Virus record (IMG/VR): IMGVR_UViG_3300031673_000189
Location: 1-39,714 of that record
Strand: one strand, 5' to 3'
Origin: a virus
Length of the DNA stretch: 39,714 nt
Each line of letters begins with the position of its first letter. Within the stretch, counting starts at the first letter, position 1. Made by a program: the position numbers and the translations under genes. The notes under the pieces were generated by a model. It had not been told where the DNA came from. It did not search any database and was given only the letters and a program-made list of their open reading frames with translations. Of this stretch, positions 11,630-18,559 are shown piece after piece.

Positions 11630-11668
11630 GCTACCAGCAAAGTAGCAATTTGCTACTTTCAAAGTAGC
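11630..11668. repeat. Nested GCTAC/GTAGC palindrome cluster
   Basis: GCTAC at 11630, GTAGC at 11642, GCTAC at 11652 and GTAGC at 11664 alternate. The middle part reads AAAGTAGCAA (11639-11648), T, TTGCTACTTT (11650-11659): a perfect 10+1+10 palindrome. GCTACTTT/AAAGTAGC (11652-11659/11661-11668) makes another. Spacings of 12, 10 and 12 bp put the motifs roughly on one face of the helix, as for a multi-site protein-binding element. Confidence 0.85.
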
Positions 11669-11753
11669 GCATTAATTTTTCTGACTATATAAAATATGTC
11701 AGGTTTTTATCCAAATTTTTGCTCCCAATTTTTTAGCCCTTTAAAAGTAATTA

Positions 11754-11783
11754 TTGACAACGGAACGATTTCAAAAGTATTAT
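11754..11783 (+). promoter_or_regulatory. Sigma70 promoter before the terminase/late operon
   Basis: TTGACA (11754-11759), an 18-bp spacer, TATTAT (11778-11783). Expected start is near 11790, 38 bp upstream of the ATG at 11828. It lies inside the apparent upstream extension of the small-terminase ORF, which argues that the extension is not translated. Confidence 0.65.
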
Positions 11784-11827
11784 GTTTACAACCCTTTAAT
11801 TATATGGGGGTTTGGGGGCTTTTGATA

Positions 11828-12115
11828 ATGTCTATGAGTAAAAATTACCCACCTACGATTCCGCCTGAAGCTTTGACAGTTGACTATGTAAAAAGTGCTA
11901 TATGTGAGATAGTCGACGAATGTTTAAAAGAAAAAGGCAGCTACAAGCACTATAACTGCGCCCTGACAGCTTTAAGCGAAGCAAGTAAAGTCTTGGGTGC
12001 TTATGCGCCTGAAAAGACCATCAACCAAAACCTCAATTTATCTGCTGATGGTGATATAAAAGAGCTCATGGATCTCAGAGCTAAGATGCTAGAAGAAAAG
12101 AGAAAAGAGTACTAA
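11828..12115 (+). CDS. Putative terminase small subunit
   Basis: 95 residues from the ATG at 11828. The frame is open back to 11696, but the promoter at 11754-11783 and a GGGGG stretch before 11828 favour this start. Pattern: a helix-rich N-terminus (LTVDYVKSAICEIVDECLKEKG), then YNCALTALSEASKVLGAYAPEK, typical of small-terminase proteins (a 'G.YAPEK' turn), and a C-terminal helix that could contact the large subunit (DIKELMDLRAKMLEEKRKEY). Expected to recognise the packaging site. Unusually, six genes separate it from the large subunit. Confidence 0.65.
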   Translation: MSMSKNYPPTIPPEALTVDYVKSAICEIVDECLKEKGSYKHYNCALTALSEASKVLGAYAPEKTINQNLNLSADGDIKELMDLRAKMLEEKRKEY

Positions 12116-12137
12116 CCAAAACTTATGGGGCAATAGT

Positions 12138-12326
12138 ATGAAAACTAAGACAAAACAAAAACTTAAAGTGCCTTCTTATGCTGTAAAGATAGAGATGGAG
12201 CATACAAAGAGCAAGAAGAAAGCTAAAAAGATCGCCACAGATCATATAAAAGAGCTAGGGAAGGCTTACTATCCGGCTTTGGTAAAGATGGAAGCTAAAC
12301 TTAAGAAGAAAAGGGGGAAGAAGTGA
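12138..12326 (+). CDS. DUF5661-like basic protein (62 aa)
   Basis: The segment AVKIEMEHTKSKKKAKKIATDHIKELGKAYYPALVKMEAKL follows the pattern 'G..VE.EHT.....A..IA.DHL.E...YY..L..ME' that I associate with DUF5661 proteins of phages. It is very Lys-rich, with a tail KKKRGKK. The role in that family is unknown to me. Its TGA overlaps the GTG of the next gene. Confidence 0.55.
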   Translation: MKTKTKQKLKVPSYAVKIEMEHTKSKKKAKKIATDHIKELGKAYYPALVKMEAKLKKKRGKK

Positions 12327-12628
12327 ATAACAATACCGTTAAATTGGAGCATAGGTTAGAAAAGTTAGAGGAAATTTTAAGAGAGATTTGTAATAAAATA
12401 GGCTCCGATGCTTATAAACAAATAGATATACAACACGTTTGGAAATTAGATATAGAGAATGAAGACGACTTCACTTACTTTTCCTTATTAGGAATAATGA
12501 AAGAACTAACAGCGATGAATGAATGCATAAGGAAAGATTTAAATTCCGATTGTATTAGAATTTTATCTAGGCAAATATGGAGACTTGCAAAGTATTTAAA
12601 AGAAAACGAAGAGAGAGGTAAGAAGTGA
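12323..12628 (+). CDS. Hypothetical helical protein (101 aa)
   Basis: GTG start overlapping the previous stop (GTGA). The N-terminal helix is amphipathic (LEHRLEKLEEILREICNKIG) and more helices follow. No recognised domain. The tight GTGA overlaps on both sides mark it as part of a translationally coupled set. Confidence 0.5.
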   Translation: MNNNTVKLEHRLEKLEEILREICNKIGSDAYKQIDIQHVWKLDIENEDDFTYFSLLGIMKELTAMNECIRKDLNSDCIRILSRQIWRLAKYLKENEERGKK

Positions 12629-12723
12629 GCACATCTGCTGATGAAAAGTTATATAAAAACATAGTTAAGTATGTAAAGGCTTTTGAATCTCGTCTTGAAG
12701 ATTTAAAAAGAGGTAAAAAATGA
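12625..12723 (+). CDS. Very small helical protein (32 aa)
   Basis: GTG start overlapping the previous stop, and TGA overlapping the next ATG. One amphipathic helix (DEKLYKNIVKYVKAFESRLEDL) and a basic end. Overlaps on both sides and spacing of the ribosome-binding site (GAGAGG) support translation. No function recognised. Confidence 0.45.
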   Translation: MSTSADEKLYKNIVKYVKAFESRLEDLKRGKK

Positions 12724-12938
12724 TTATCAGATGCCCCCTTTGCGGTGGAACCGGGAAAGTCCTAGGTTGTGGCTTTATGGAAACAAAATGCCCTATGTGT
12801 GATGGTGTAAAGTCTATAGATGACGGAGTAATAGACCCCCCACCAGTGATTTGTCTTCCTGATGATGAGAAAAAAGATACAGTAGTAAAGATAGTAAAGG
12901 AACCCCCTAGAAACAATAGAGCTAGAAAGAAAAGATGA
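12720..12938 (+). CDS. DnaJ-type zinc-finger small protein (72 aa)
   Basis: CPLCGGTGKVLGCG and CPMCDG form the CxxCxGxG zinc motif of the DnaJ cysteine-rich domain, residues about 5-30. The rest is Pro-rich and ends in RNNRARKKR. Such proteins may bind metal and contact other proteins, but without a J-domain this is not a DnaJ. Function unknown. Overlaps its neighbours by 4 bp. Confidence 0.6.
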   Translation: MIIRCPLCGGTGKVLGCGFMETKCPMCDGVKSIDDGVIDPPPVICLPDDEKKDTVVKIVKEPPRNNRARKKR

Positions 12939-13117
12939 CAGGAAAAAGGTTTCTTGCAGAAAGAGACAGAAGGCGCAAAGCTAGTGATGCTGCTTATTCA
13001 TTGTACATATCGCTTACTATAAAAAAAAAGAGTAAAATCTTGGTGAATGAAAACAAGTCTTCTCCTATGCAAACAAAAATCACTAAATTACAAACTTTTA
13101 AAGGTGTAAATAGATGA
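12935..13117 (+). CDS. Small basic hypothetical protein (60 aa)
   Basis: Highly basic throughout (GKRFLAERDRRRKASDAAY, then TIKKKSKILV). No recognised motif. ATGA overlaps on both sides. It comes before the secreted protein, so it may act only as a link in the operon. Confidence 0.5.
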   Translation: MTGKRFLAERDRRRKASDAAYSLYISLTIKKKSKILVNENKSSPMQTKITKLQTFKGVNR

Positions 13118-13584
13118 AAAAAATACTTATGTTATTATTGTTAGTGTCTTTGCCAATTGTTTCCATGGCAAAAGATGTCTATTTTGTTAATAAGACGCCC
13201 TGGACTATCCACGGAGATTTTTTAAATGGATGCCATCAAAACGTGTGTCCGCATGAGTACGCTGCTGGTATGACTGTGGAGCCTGGTAAGACAACGAAAA
13301 TTCACTTTGATATAGATAATAGCAATATGCACGAAGAAGCAGCACTAGAGCTTTACATAAAAGATCCTGCTAATTATCCGATCCAATTTTACTTTACTAT
13401 GCAAGCGAATAACGACATCGTACAGTGGAAAGATGAAGGTACGTACTATAATGATCATTCTTATCCGTATAGGTACTTCAGTTACATGAATCGGAAGGAC
13501 ACACGATATGCATCAAATGTTTTTACTGTAACCAAAACAGTCGATACGATAATCTTCACCCCTGGAGACGATCCCGGATACTAG
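13114..13584 (+). CDS. Predicted secreted protein of unknown function, between terminase genes
   Basis: 156 residues with a clear signal peptide (MKKILMLLLLVSLPIVSMA, cleavage likely after Ala19). The mature part is about 137 residues, aromatic and His-rich with strand-like patterns (KDVYFVNKTPWTIHGDF, KTTKIHFDIDN, YPIQFYFTMQ, VDTIIFTPGDDPGY). Two Cys (in GCHQNVC) could form a disulfide. That suggests a small beta-sandwich in the periplasm or outside the cell. It has no membrane anchor after the signal. Typical packaging genes are cytoplasmic, so this looks like a cargo gene acting on the host surface or envelope, but I know of no specific homologue. Confidence 0.7.
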   Translation: MKKILMLLLLVSLPIVSMAKDVYFVNKTPWTIHGDFLNGCHQNVCPHEYAAGMTVEPGKTTKIHFDIDNSNMHEEAALELYIKDPANYPIQFYFTMQANNDIVQWKDEGTYYNDHSYPYRYFSYMNRKDTRYASNVFTVTKTVDTIIFTPGDDPGY

Positions 13585-13593
13585 GCGGAATAA

Positions 13594-15135
13594 ATGAACA
13601 CGTGCGAGAAAATGGAAATCCTTAACTTTGAAACAGATATCCTCAGCTCATATTTGGGTTTCACAAAGACCTTTTTTAAATTACTTACTGGTAATGACTT
13701 CAGAATAAGCACACCAGATGGGAGAGAGTCTCATCACCTAATACTTGCACGAGAGCTTACTAACTTTTTCCATGGTAAGACTAATCGACTGATCATAGCA
13801 ATTCCCCCACGCTATGGTAAAACTATGATGCTAACCTTTTTTATGGCTTGGGCAATAGCTATATATCCCGACTGTCAATTCTTGTACATTTCTTATGGTC
13901 ATCAGCTTGCAACGGACGCTACGGCAATGTGTAGAGATATAATAATGCTGCCACACTATAGAAAGCTTTTCGGTGTTGAAATTGACCCTGATTTCTGTGC
14001 CAAAGACGATTTTAAAACAACAGCGGGTGGTAGGGTTTGCGCGGCAGGATCGAGTGGTACAATCACAGGAAAAGGTGGTGGTGTGCAAGGAGCGACCAGA
14101 TTTAGCGGTGCGATCCTAATGGATGATATGCACAAGCCGGATGAGGCGCTTTCAGATACGATAAGGGAAGGCGTTAAATATAACTATCATGCGACGATCA
14201 AATCTAGAGGTAATTTAGGTGAAAGAACGCCGCAAATATACATGGGACAAAGAGTGCATGAGGATGATCTAGGAGCAGAACTTTTAGCACTTCCGGAATG
14301 GGATAGAATAGTTTTGCCAGGGATTGATAGATCGGGCAATGCGCTTGACCCGTATCTACACACTAGCCAACAGCTTTTGACGATCAAAGAACGGCAACCG
14401 TATGTTTTTAGCGCGCAGTTTCAACAAGACCCCATGCCGGCAGGTGGAGCTGTATTTAAAAAAGACTGGTTTTTTCTATGTGATAATGAGCCAGAAATGT
14501 TAGCGACTTTTATCACTTGTGATACAGCAGAAACAAATAAGGACTATAACGACAAGACAGTTTTTAGTTTCTGGGGTATATACAAGATTCAGCAAGGATA
14601 TGTTGAGACAAATATCATGGGATTGCATTGGATAGATTGTATTGAATTATCTGTCGAACCGAAAGATTTGGAAAATGAATTCATGAGCTTTTATGCTGGA
14701 TGTATGAGACATAAGGTAAAGCCTTCTGATATAGCGATAGAAAAGAAATCAACAGGCGTAACGTTATCATCAGTTTTGAAGGGCGTTCAGGGATTAAAAA
14801 TAATCGATATTAACAGGACGGCTTCTTCAGGCTCAAAAGCAACTAGGTATAGTGAAATGCAACCCTATGTTTCTACTAAACGCATTTCGTTGCCTAGAAA
14901 TGGCCGGCACACTACAATGTGTATCGAACATATGGCCAAAATTACTTTAAATAACAGTCACCGCTTCGATGATGTGGCCGACACAGCCTATGATGCGGTA
15001 AAGATGGCGCTAATAGATGAAACAATAGCAAAGAAATCTTTTAATGATAATGCGGGGCGATCATCACAGATGGTAAGAACATTAAACCAAAACTTTAAGA
15101 AAACACTACAATTGCGGGAGAATAGAGTATGGTAG
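13594..15135 (+). CDS. Terminase large subunit (ATPase and nuclease)
   Basis: 513 residues. ATPase domain: Walker A PPRYGKT (about 71-77) and Walker B ILMDD (about 174-178; acids 177-178). C-terminal RNase H-like nuclease: the first Asp in FITCDTAET (Asp310), an acid in IAIEKKSTG (Glu383), and RFDDVADTAYDAV (about 458-468) as the last acids. The motor packages DNA into proheads and the nuclease makes headful or cos cuts. Length and motifs fit the headful-type family. Its stop overlaps the portal ATG by 7 bp. Confidence 0.9.
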   Translation: MNTCEKMEILNFETDILSSYLGFTKTFFKLLTGNDFRISTPDGRESHHLILARELTNFFHGKTNRLIIAIPPRYGKTMMLTFFMAWAIAIYPDCQFLYISYGHQLATDATAMCRDIIMLPHYRKLFGVEIDPDFCAKDDFKTTAGGRVCAAGSSGTITGKGGGVQGATRFSGAILMDDMHKPDEALSDTIREGVKYNYHATIKSRGNLGERTPQIYMGQRVHEDDLGAELLALPEWDRIVLPGIDRSGNALDPYLHTSQQLLTIKERQPYVFSAQFQQDPMPAGGAVFKKDWFFLCDNEPEMLATFITCDTAETNKDYNDKTVFSFWGIYKIQQGYVETNIMGLHWIDCIELSVEPKDLENEFMSFYAGCMRHKVKPSDIAIEKKSTGVTLSSVLKGVQGLKIIDINRTASSGSKATRYSEMQPYVSTKRISLPRNGRHTTMCIEHMAKITLNNSHRFDDVADTAYDAVKMALIDETIAKKSFNDNAGRSSQMVRTLNQNFKKTLQLRENRVW

Positions 15136-17312
15136 AAGTAGCTAAAAGATATCAGGACGATATAAAGGAAATAAAAGGGAATGTGGAAAATTCTTATGAA
15201 TATTTTAAATCTAATTATGAACGATACCATGAGTTTAGAAAGTTTGCTTTTATTTCTACGTTATCAGATAGCGATATAAACGTACTAAAGCAACTAAACA
15301 AGCCGCAGTTAGACTTTAATATTGTTGGTGCTTATTTGGCTAGGTTATGTGGGGAGTTTTCCAAGCAAGAGCCGTCAATAGAAGTATCTGCCGATTATAA
15401 CGCACAAGTAGATCCTAATTTAATTCAGCTTGTGGAAGGACACTTTAGGCATTTAGAAGACCAAGCTAGGAATGATGGTGTAGCGACAGAAGTGTACGAA
15501 GACCAAACAAGCGGAGGGTTTAGCGTTTTCAAAGTTTGGACTGAATACGCCCATGAAATGAGCATGGATCAAGTTATAAAATGGGGGCGTGTATATGACC
15601 CAACGTTATGCGGCTTTGACCCTTTAGCTAAGCTTTCGCATAAAGGCGATGGAGAATATTGCTTTGAAATGTACCCAATGAGAAAAGAAGAATTCAAAGA
15701 AAAATACCCCGATGTAAATATTGATAACGTGAGATTTTCTAGAAATATGGAAGGTTTTAATTGGGCATATAAGAATGAAAAGGACGATATTTTATTGTTT
15801 GTTGAATATTACGGAAAGAAAAGAAAGAAAATAAAACTATTGCAGTTAGCAGATGGTCAAACAATGACCAATGAAGAATATGACAAATTTATAAAAACAT
15901 GGGAATCGCAAAAAATAGAAGTGCCTCCTGCAATAATAAATGAAAGAACATCTACTTTAGAAACTATATGCAGATATAGATTAATAGAGGATCAGGTTGT
16001 TGAATATAAAGAGACAAACTTTCCTTTTCTGCCATTAATTTTTGTAAAAGGCAAAAAGGTTTTAAGTAGAGATAGCGTAAATGGTTCAATTCAAGAATAT
16101 CAATTGCCATACATTTATAATGCTAAAGGAGCGCAGAAGCTAAAAACATTTGCTGGTAATACTTTGGTAAATGAACTTGAAAACATGGTGATGCACAAAT
16201 TCAAGGTTGCAAAAGAAAGCATACCCCCCGAATATCTTGACGCATACGAAAATATCCAGCAAGCCAGTACTCTCATATACAATGCTTATAAAGATAATGA
16301 CCCAACCATTCCTGTTCCTCCGCCACAAGAAATTGCGCGTGTTCCAGCGCCACCCGAAGTTATGAGCTCGTTTGCTATGGCTGACCAGCTAACGCAAACA
16401 ATACTTGGTTCGTACGATGCGGCGTTGGGAATAAATGATAATCAACTAAGCGGGGTTGCTATAGTAGAGGGAGCTACGCAATCCAACTCGGCGGCTATGC
16501 CTTATGTAGTTTCTTATATGGAGGCTTTGAATCGGGTTGCACAATTAGTTATTAGATTAATTCCAGAATATTATGTATCACCTAGAAGTTTGCCGGTCAT
16601 TGGTAAAAATGGTAAAAGGACTAATGCAACAGTCAATGCTCCGGGACAAATGAAGCTAAAATATGACCCAAACGCGCTACAAATAAAAGTAGGTGCCGGG
16701 GTTAATTTCGCAATACAGAAGAATAGGGCACTAAATCAAATTATTGCTATGGCACAGGCAATGCCCGTGTTTGCGCAGTTTGCTAATGAGCCGGGATTTT
16801 TGGAAGTGTTGCTGGATAATTTCGAAATACGTGGAGTTGATAAACTTAAGATGCTAGCACAGCAATACAATCAAAAATTAATGATGCAGCAACAGCAGCA
16901 ACAAGGCATGCCTAATCCAATGATGATGAAGTTACAGAACGAACAAGCTGAAATACAGAGAAAGGCTCGAAAGGATCAGGTGGACGCAACAATAGAAGCT
17001 GCCAATTTACAGCTTAAACAACAAGCACTACAAAATGACCAAACGGAATTAACATTGAATGCACACCAAGCACATATTGATAGCCTCGTCCAAGTAGATA
17101 AACATCAAGCTGAAAAACAAAGAGCAGCGGTTGACATGGCAATAAGTGCCGCTGATATGAGCCATAGGCATGCGCATGATGTTTTGAGTATGCACCATAG
17201 ACATGGGCTGGAATCTGACGAGCTCCAGCATAAAGTTGCTAATACTATCTTGCAACACGTTTCACGTGAAACAAGTAATATTCCACAACAGGGATCAGAA
17301 GATAATTTATAA
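15129..17312 (+). CDS. Portal protein, P22-like
   Basis: 727 residues, near the P22 portal length (725). The N-terminal half is mixed, with the family pattern DFNIVGAYLARLCGEFSKQEP and QTSGGFSVFKVWTEY. The middle has a central helix and wing (ALGINDNQLSGVAIVEGATQSN). The end is a long helical barrel-like region (about 575-705) rich in Gln, Ala and His, as in P22's C-terminal barrel. Twelve copies would form the portal ring at one vertex. The last codons contain a parS-like site (17258-17273) encoding HVSRETS. Confidence 0.85.
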   Translation: MVEVAKRYQDDIKEIKGNVENSYEYFKSNYERYHEFRKFAFISTLSDSDINVLKQLNKPQLDFNIVGAYLARLCGEFSKQEPSIEVSADYNAQVDPNLIQLVEGHFRHLEDQARNDGVATEVYEDQTSGGFSVFKVWTEYAHEMSMDQVIKWGRVYDPTLCGFDPLAKLSHKGDGEYCFEMYPMRKEEFKEKYPDVNIDNVRFSRNMEGFNWAYKNEKDDILLFVEYYGKKRKKIKLLQLADGQTMTNEEYDKFIKTWESQKIEVPPAIINERTSTLETICRYRLIEDQVVEYKETNFPFLPLIFVKGKKVLSRDSVNGSIQEYQLPYIYNAKGAQKLKTFAGNTLVNELENMVMHKFKVAKESIPPEYLDAYENIQQASTLIYNAYKDNDPTIPVPPPQEIARVPAPPEVMSSFAMADQLTQTILGSYDAALGINDNQLSGVAIVEGATQSNSAAMPYVVSYMEALNRVAQLVIRLIPEYYVSPRSLPVIGKNGKRTNATVNAPGQMKLKYDPNALQIKVGAGVNFAIQKNRALNQIIAMAQAMPVFAQFANEPGFLEVLLDNFEIRGVDKLKMLAQQYNQKLMMQQQQQQGMPNPMMMKLQNEQAEIQRKARKDQVDATIEAANLQLKQQALQNDQTELTLNAHQAHIDSLVQVDKHQAEKQRAAVDMAISAADMSHRHAHDVLSMHHRHGLESDELQHKVANTILQHVSRETSNIPQQGSEDNL
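17258..17273. promoter_or_regulatory. parS-like ParB-binding site, inside portal gene
   Basis: CGTTTCACGTGAAACA matches the symmetric parS form TGTTTCACGTGAAACA at 15 of 16 bases; the inner 14 bp (17259-17272) are a perfect palindrome. In the portal frame it encodes part of HVSRETS. ParB-family proteins bind such 16-mers to load onto DNA. It lies 1.09 kb from the perfect site at 18349. Confidence 0.7.
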
Positions 17313-17328
17313 ATAAAAGAGGTACAAA

Positions 17329-17547
17329 ATGACGGAAATTAATCACGAACATAATATGCAACATTGCCTATCTCATCTCGAAATGATAGACAAAGTAATG
17401 AAAGATTACCCGGACTCTTTAGACAAAACATTTTTGAATATGAAATTAAAAGATGTAAATCTATGGGTAAACAACATTATCATTATGCAGATAAAAAAAG
17501 ATAATGATAATAAAAAAGAGAAATCCAAAATTGAAATTGCAAAATAG
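17329..17547 (+). CDS. Small hypothetical late protein (72 aa)
   Basis: Acidic and His-rich start (TEINHEHNMQHCLSHLEMIDKVM), a helical middle, a Lys-rich end. AGAGG before the ATG. It lies between portal and the basic 59-aa protein, a position often held by minor virion or assembly factors. Not a family I know. Confidence 0.55.
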   Translation: MTEINHEHNMQHCLSHLEMIDKVMKDYPDSLDKTFLNMKLKDVNLWVNNIIIMQIKKDNDNKKEKSKIEIAK

Positions 17548-17556
17548 AGGTAAAAC

Positions 17557-17736
17557 ATGGCTGCGAAAAAATGGATTGCTGATGCAATCAAAAAACCAGG
17601 ATCGTTACGTAAAGCTCTTGGAGTAAAAAAGGGAAAGAAAATACCAGCTGCTAAATTAGATAAAGCTGCTAAAGCTCCGGGCAAATTAGGGCAGAGGGCA
17701 CGTTTAGCCAAAACATTGAAAAAGTTAAACAAATAA
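17557..17736 (+). CDS. Basic late protein, KPGSLRKALGV type (59 aa)
   Basis: A Lys/Ala-rich protein with the recognisable string KPGSLRKALGVKKGKKIPAAK and the end KAPGKLGQRARLAKTLKKL. I have seen this in many phage late operons as a small conserved protein, sometimes found in virions, without established role. It probably binds DNA by charge. Ribosome-binding site AGAGG; it ends just before the 17761 promoter and the terminators. Confidence 0.7.
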   Translation: MAAKKWIADAIKKPGSLRKALGVKKGKKIPAAKLDKAAKAPGKLGQRARLAKTLKKLNK

Positions 17737-17760
17737 ATTTAACGCATGGTGTTTACTGTG

Positions 17761-17766
17761 TATAAT
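17761..17766 (+). promoter_or_regulatory. Candidate -10 element TATAAT
   Basis: A perfect TATAAT with a TG immediately upstream and only a weak -35 (TTTAAC, 17738-17743, 17-bp spacer). A transcript from here (about 17773) would first make two hairpins with T-tails and could therefore be a short RNA. Confidence 0.35.
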
Positions 17767-17773
17767 TATTTTG

Positions 17774-17844
17774 TCACCTAATCCCCTTTAGGTGATTATT
17801 TGTTATCTTTAACCCCTAGTCCTCTTTCCCCTCTAGGGGTTTTT
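17774..17844 (+). terminator. Tandem intrinsic terminators after the portal block
   Basis: First: TCACCTA (17774-17780) with TAGGTGA (17789-17795), then TTATTTGTT. Second, stronger: AACCCCTAG (17811-17819) with CTAGGGGTT (17833-17841) and a T-run. They separate the terminase/portal block from the scaffold/coat block. Confidence 0.8.
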
Positions 17845-17857
17845 ATTGGAATAAATT

Positions 17858-18283
17858 GTGAGAATAAAAGATTTAAATCCAGATGAGTTATTAAATAAGA
17901 TCCATTTAAAATTATACGATAAAATAATCACTCATTATGGAAAGCCTTCTATTGATAAGCAATTAGTTGATAGAAGCAGGTTGACTTATAAGGAGCGTAT
18001 TTTATATAAGATTATCCCCATAGAGCGTTGCTGGATTGACTACGATGATGAATTTGTCGATGATGAATCTTTAGCTAAAGACATAAGTAGCGATTTATTC
18101 AAAAAGATAAAAGTAGCAATGCCAAATATCCCTGATAATAAAAATATATTTTTTTACGAAGGCATAGATGTGTCGAACAACAAATGCCATGTATTTGATA
18201 GCAACACCCTTCCTATAATGATCGTCATTAATGACATAGACAAAAGATGTGAGATAGAAGTTAATATTTTTATTGAAAGATAA
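17858..18283 (+). CDS. Hypothetical acidic protein (141 aa)
   Basis: Starts with GTG. Helical N-terminus (NPDELLNKIHLKLYDKIITHYG), then Asp-rich segments (CWIDYDDEFVDDESLAKDI) and C-terminal strands. No recognised domain. It stands alone between the tandem terminators and the origin-like region, so it needs its own promoter or read-through. The isolation and the strongly acidic centre make it a candidate non-structural protein, possibly linked with the element downstream. Confidence 0.55.
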   Translation: MRIKDLNPDELLNKIHLKLYDKIITHYGKPSIDKQLVDRSRLTYKERILYKIIPIERCWIDYDDEFVDDESLAKDISSDLFKKIKVAMPNIPDNKNIFFYEGIDVSNNKCHVFDSNTLPIMIVINDIDKRCEIEVNIFIER

Positions 18284-18312
18284 GCGACCAACTGATTAGA
18301 GATTAGTCTAAT

Positions 18313-18344
18313 TATACCTATCCTATACCTATCCTATACCTATC
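18313..18344. repeat. Three 11-bp iterons
   Basis: TATACCTATCC occurs at 18313-18323 and 18324-18334, followed by TATACCTATC at 18335-18344, head to tail with no gap. The 11-bp period places each unit near the same helical face. It directly precedes the parS site by 4 bp. Such iterons usually bind an initiator or partition protein; which one is unknown here. Confidence 0.85.
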
Positions 18345-18348
18345 AATT

Positions 18349-18364
18349 TGTTTCACGTGGAACA
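18349..18364. promoter_or_regulatory. Perfect parS site (ParB/Spo0J binding)
   Basis: TGTTTCACGTGGAACA, which read on the other strand is TGTTCCACGTGAAACA, the canonical 16-bp parS of bacterial chromosomes. A chance match of 16 defined bases in 38 kb is negligible. It lies in non-coding DNA between iterons and DnaA boxes. No ParB gene is visible in the window, so a host ParB is the likely partner. Confidence 0.9.
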
Positions 18365-18375
18365 TGTTAATAACC

Positions 18376-18405
18376 TGTGAATATCTTGTGAATAAGTTAT
18401 TCACA
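18376..18405. promoter_or_regulatory. DnaA-box cluster
   Basis: TGTGAATAA (18387-18395) and TTATTCACA (18397-18405) are perfect TTATNCACA boxes in opposite orientation, forming a perfect 10+1+10 palindrome (18386-18406). A third, one-mismatch box lies at 18376-18384 (TGTGAATAT). They sit 12 bp past parS, followed by AT-rich DNA (18420-18455) suitable for unwinding and an inverted repeat CTTGTT-agta-AACAAG (18455-18470). Confidence 0.7.
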
Positions 18406-18559
18406 ATTTGTTTACAAAAGATGTTTTGGGGTTTAATTTTATATTCATACTTTACTTGTTAGTAAACAAGGTCATTACGCAGCTATGCGGTTGAAATAGT
18501 CGAAACTCACACGTTAGATGAGGCATTACCGTGACGGGGCAATAGTCAAGAGGTTTTAT

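Larger units (their letters stand above)
11365..11827. other. 463-bp region before the terminase genes
   Basis: No convincing protein gene. It holds a GC-rich patch with repeated GCGAGC motifs (about 11482-11540), a nested palindrome cluster (11630-11668) and a consensus promoter (11754-11783). Two leftward ORFs (11326-11589 and 11459-11662) start with TTG and lack ribosome-binding sites. A region next to small terminase with unusual repeats is a natural place for a packaging (pac) site, but I see no direct evidence for one. Confidence 0.5.

Noticed and set aside
11326-11662. Two leftward ORFs (87 and 67 codons), one with a hydrophobic start
   Set aside because: Both would start at TTG without a ribosome-binding site, overlap each other in different frames and stand outside any operon.
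11696-11827. 44-codon N-terminal extension of the small-terminase ORF
   Set aside because: A consensus promoter (11754-11783) lies inside it and the extension reads unlike the rest of the protein.
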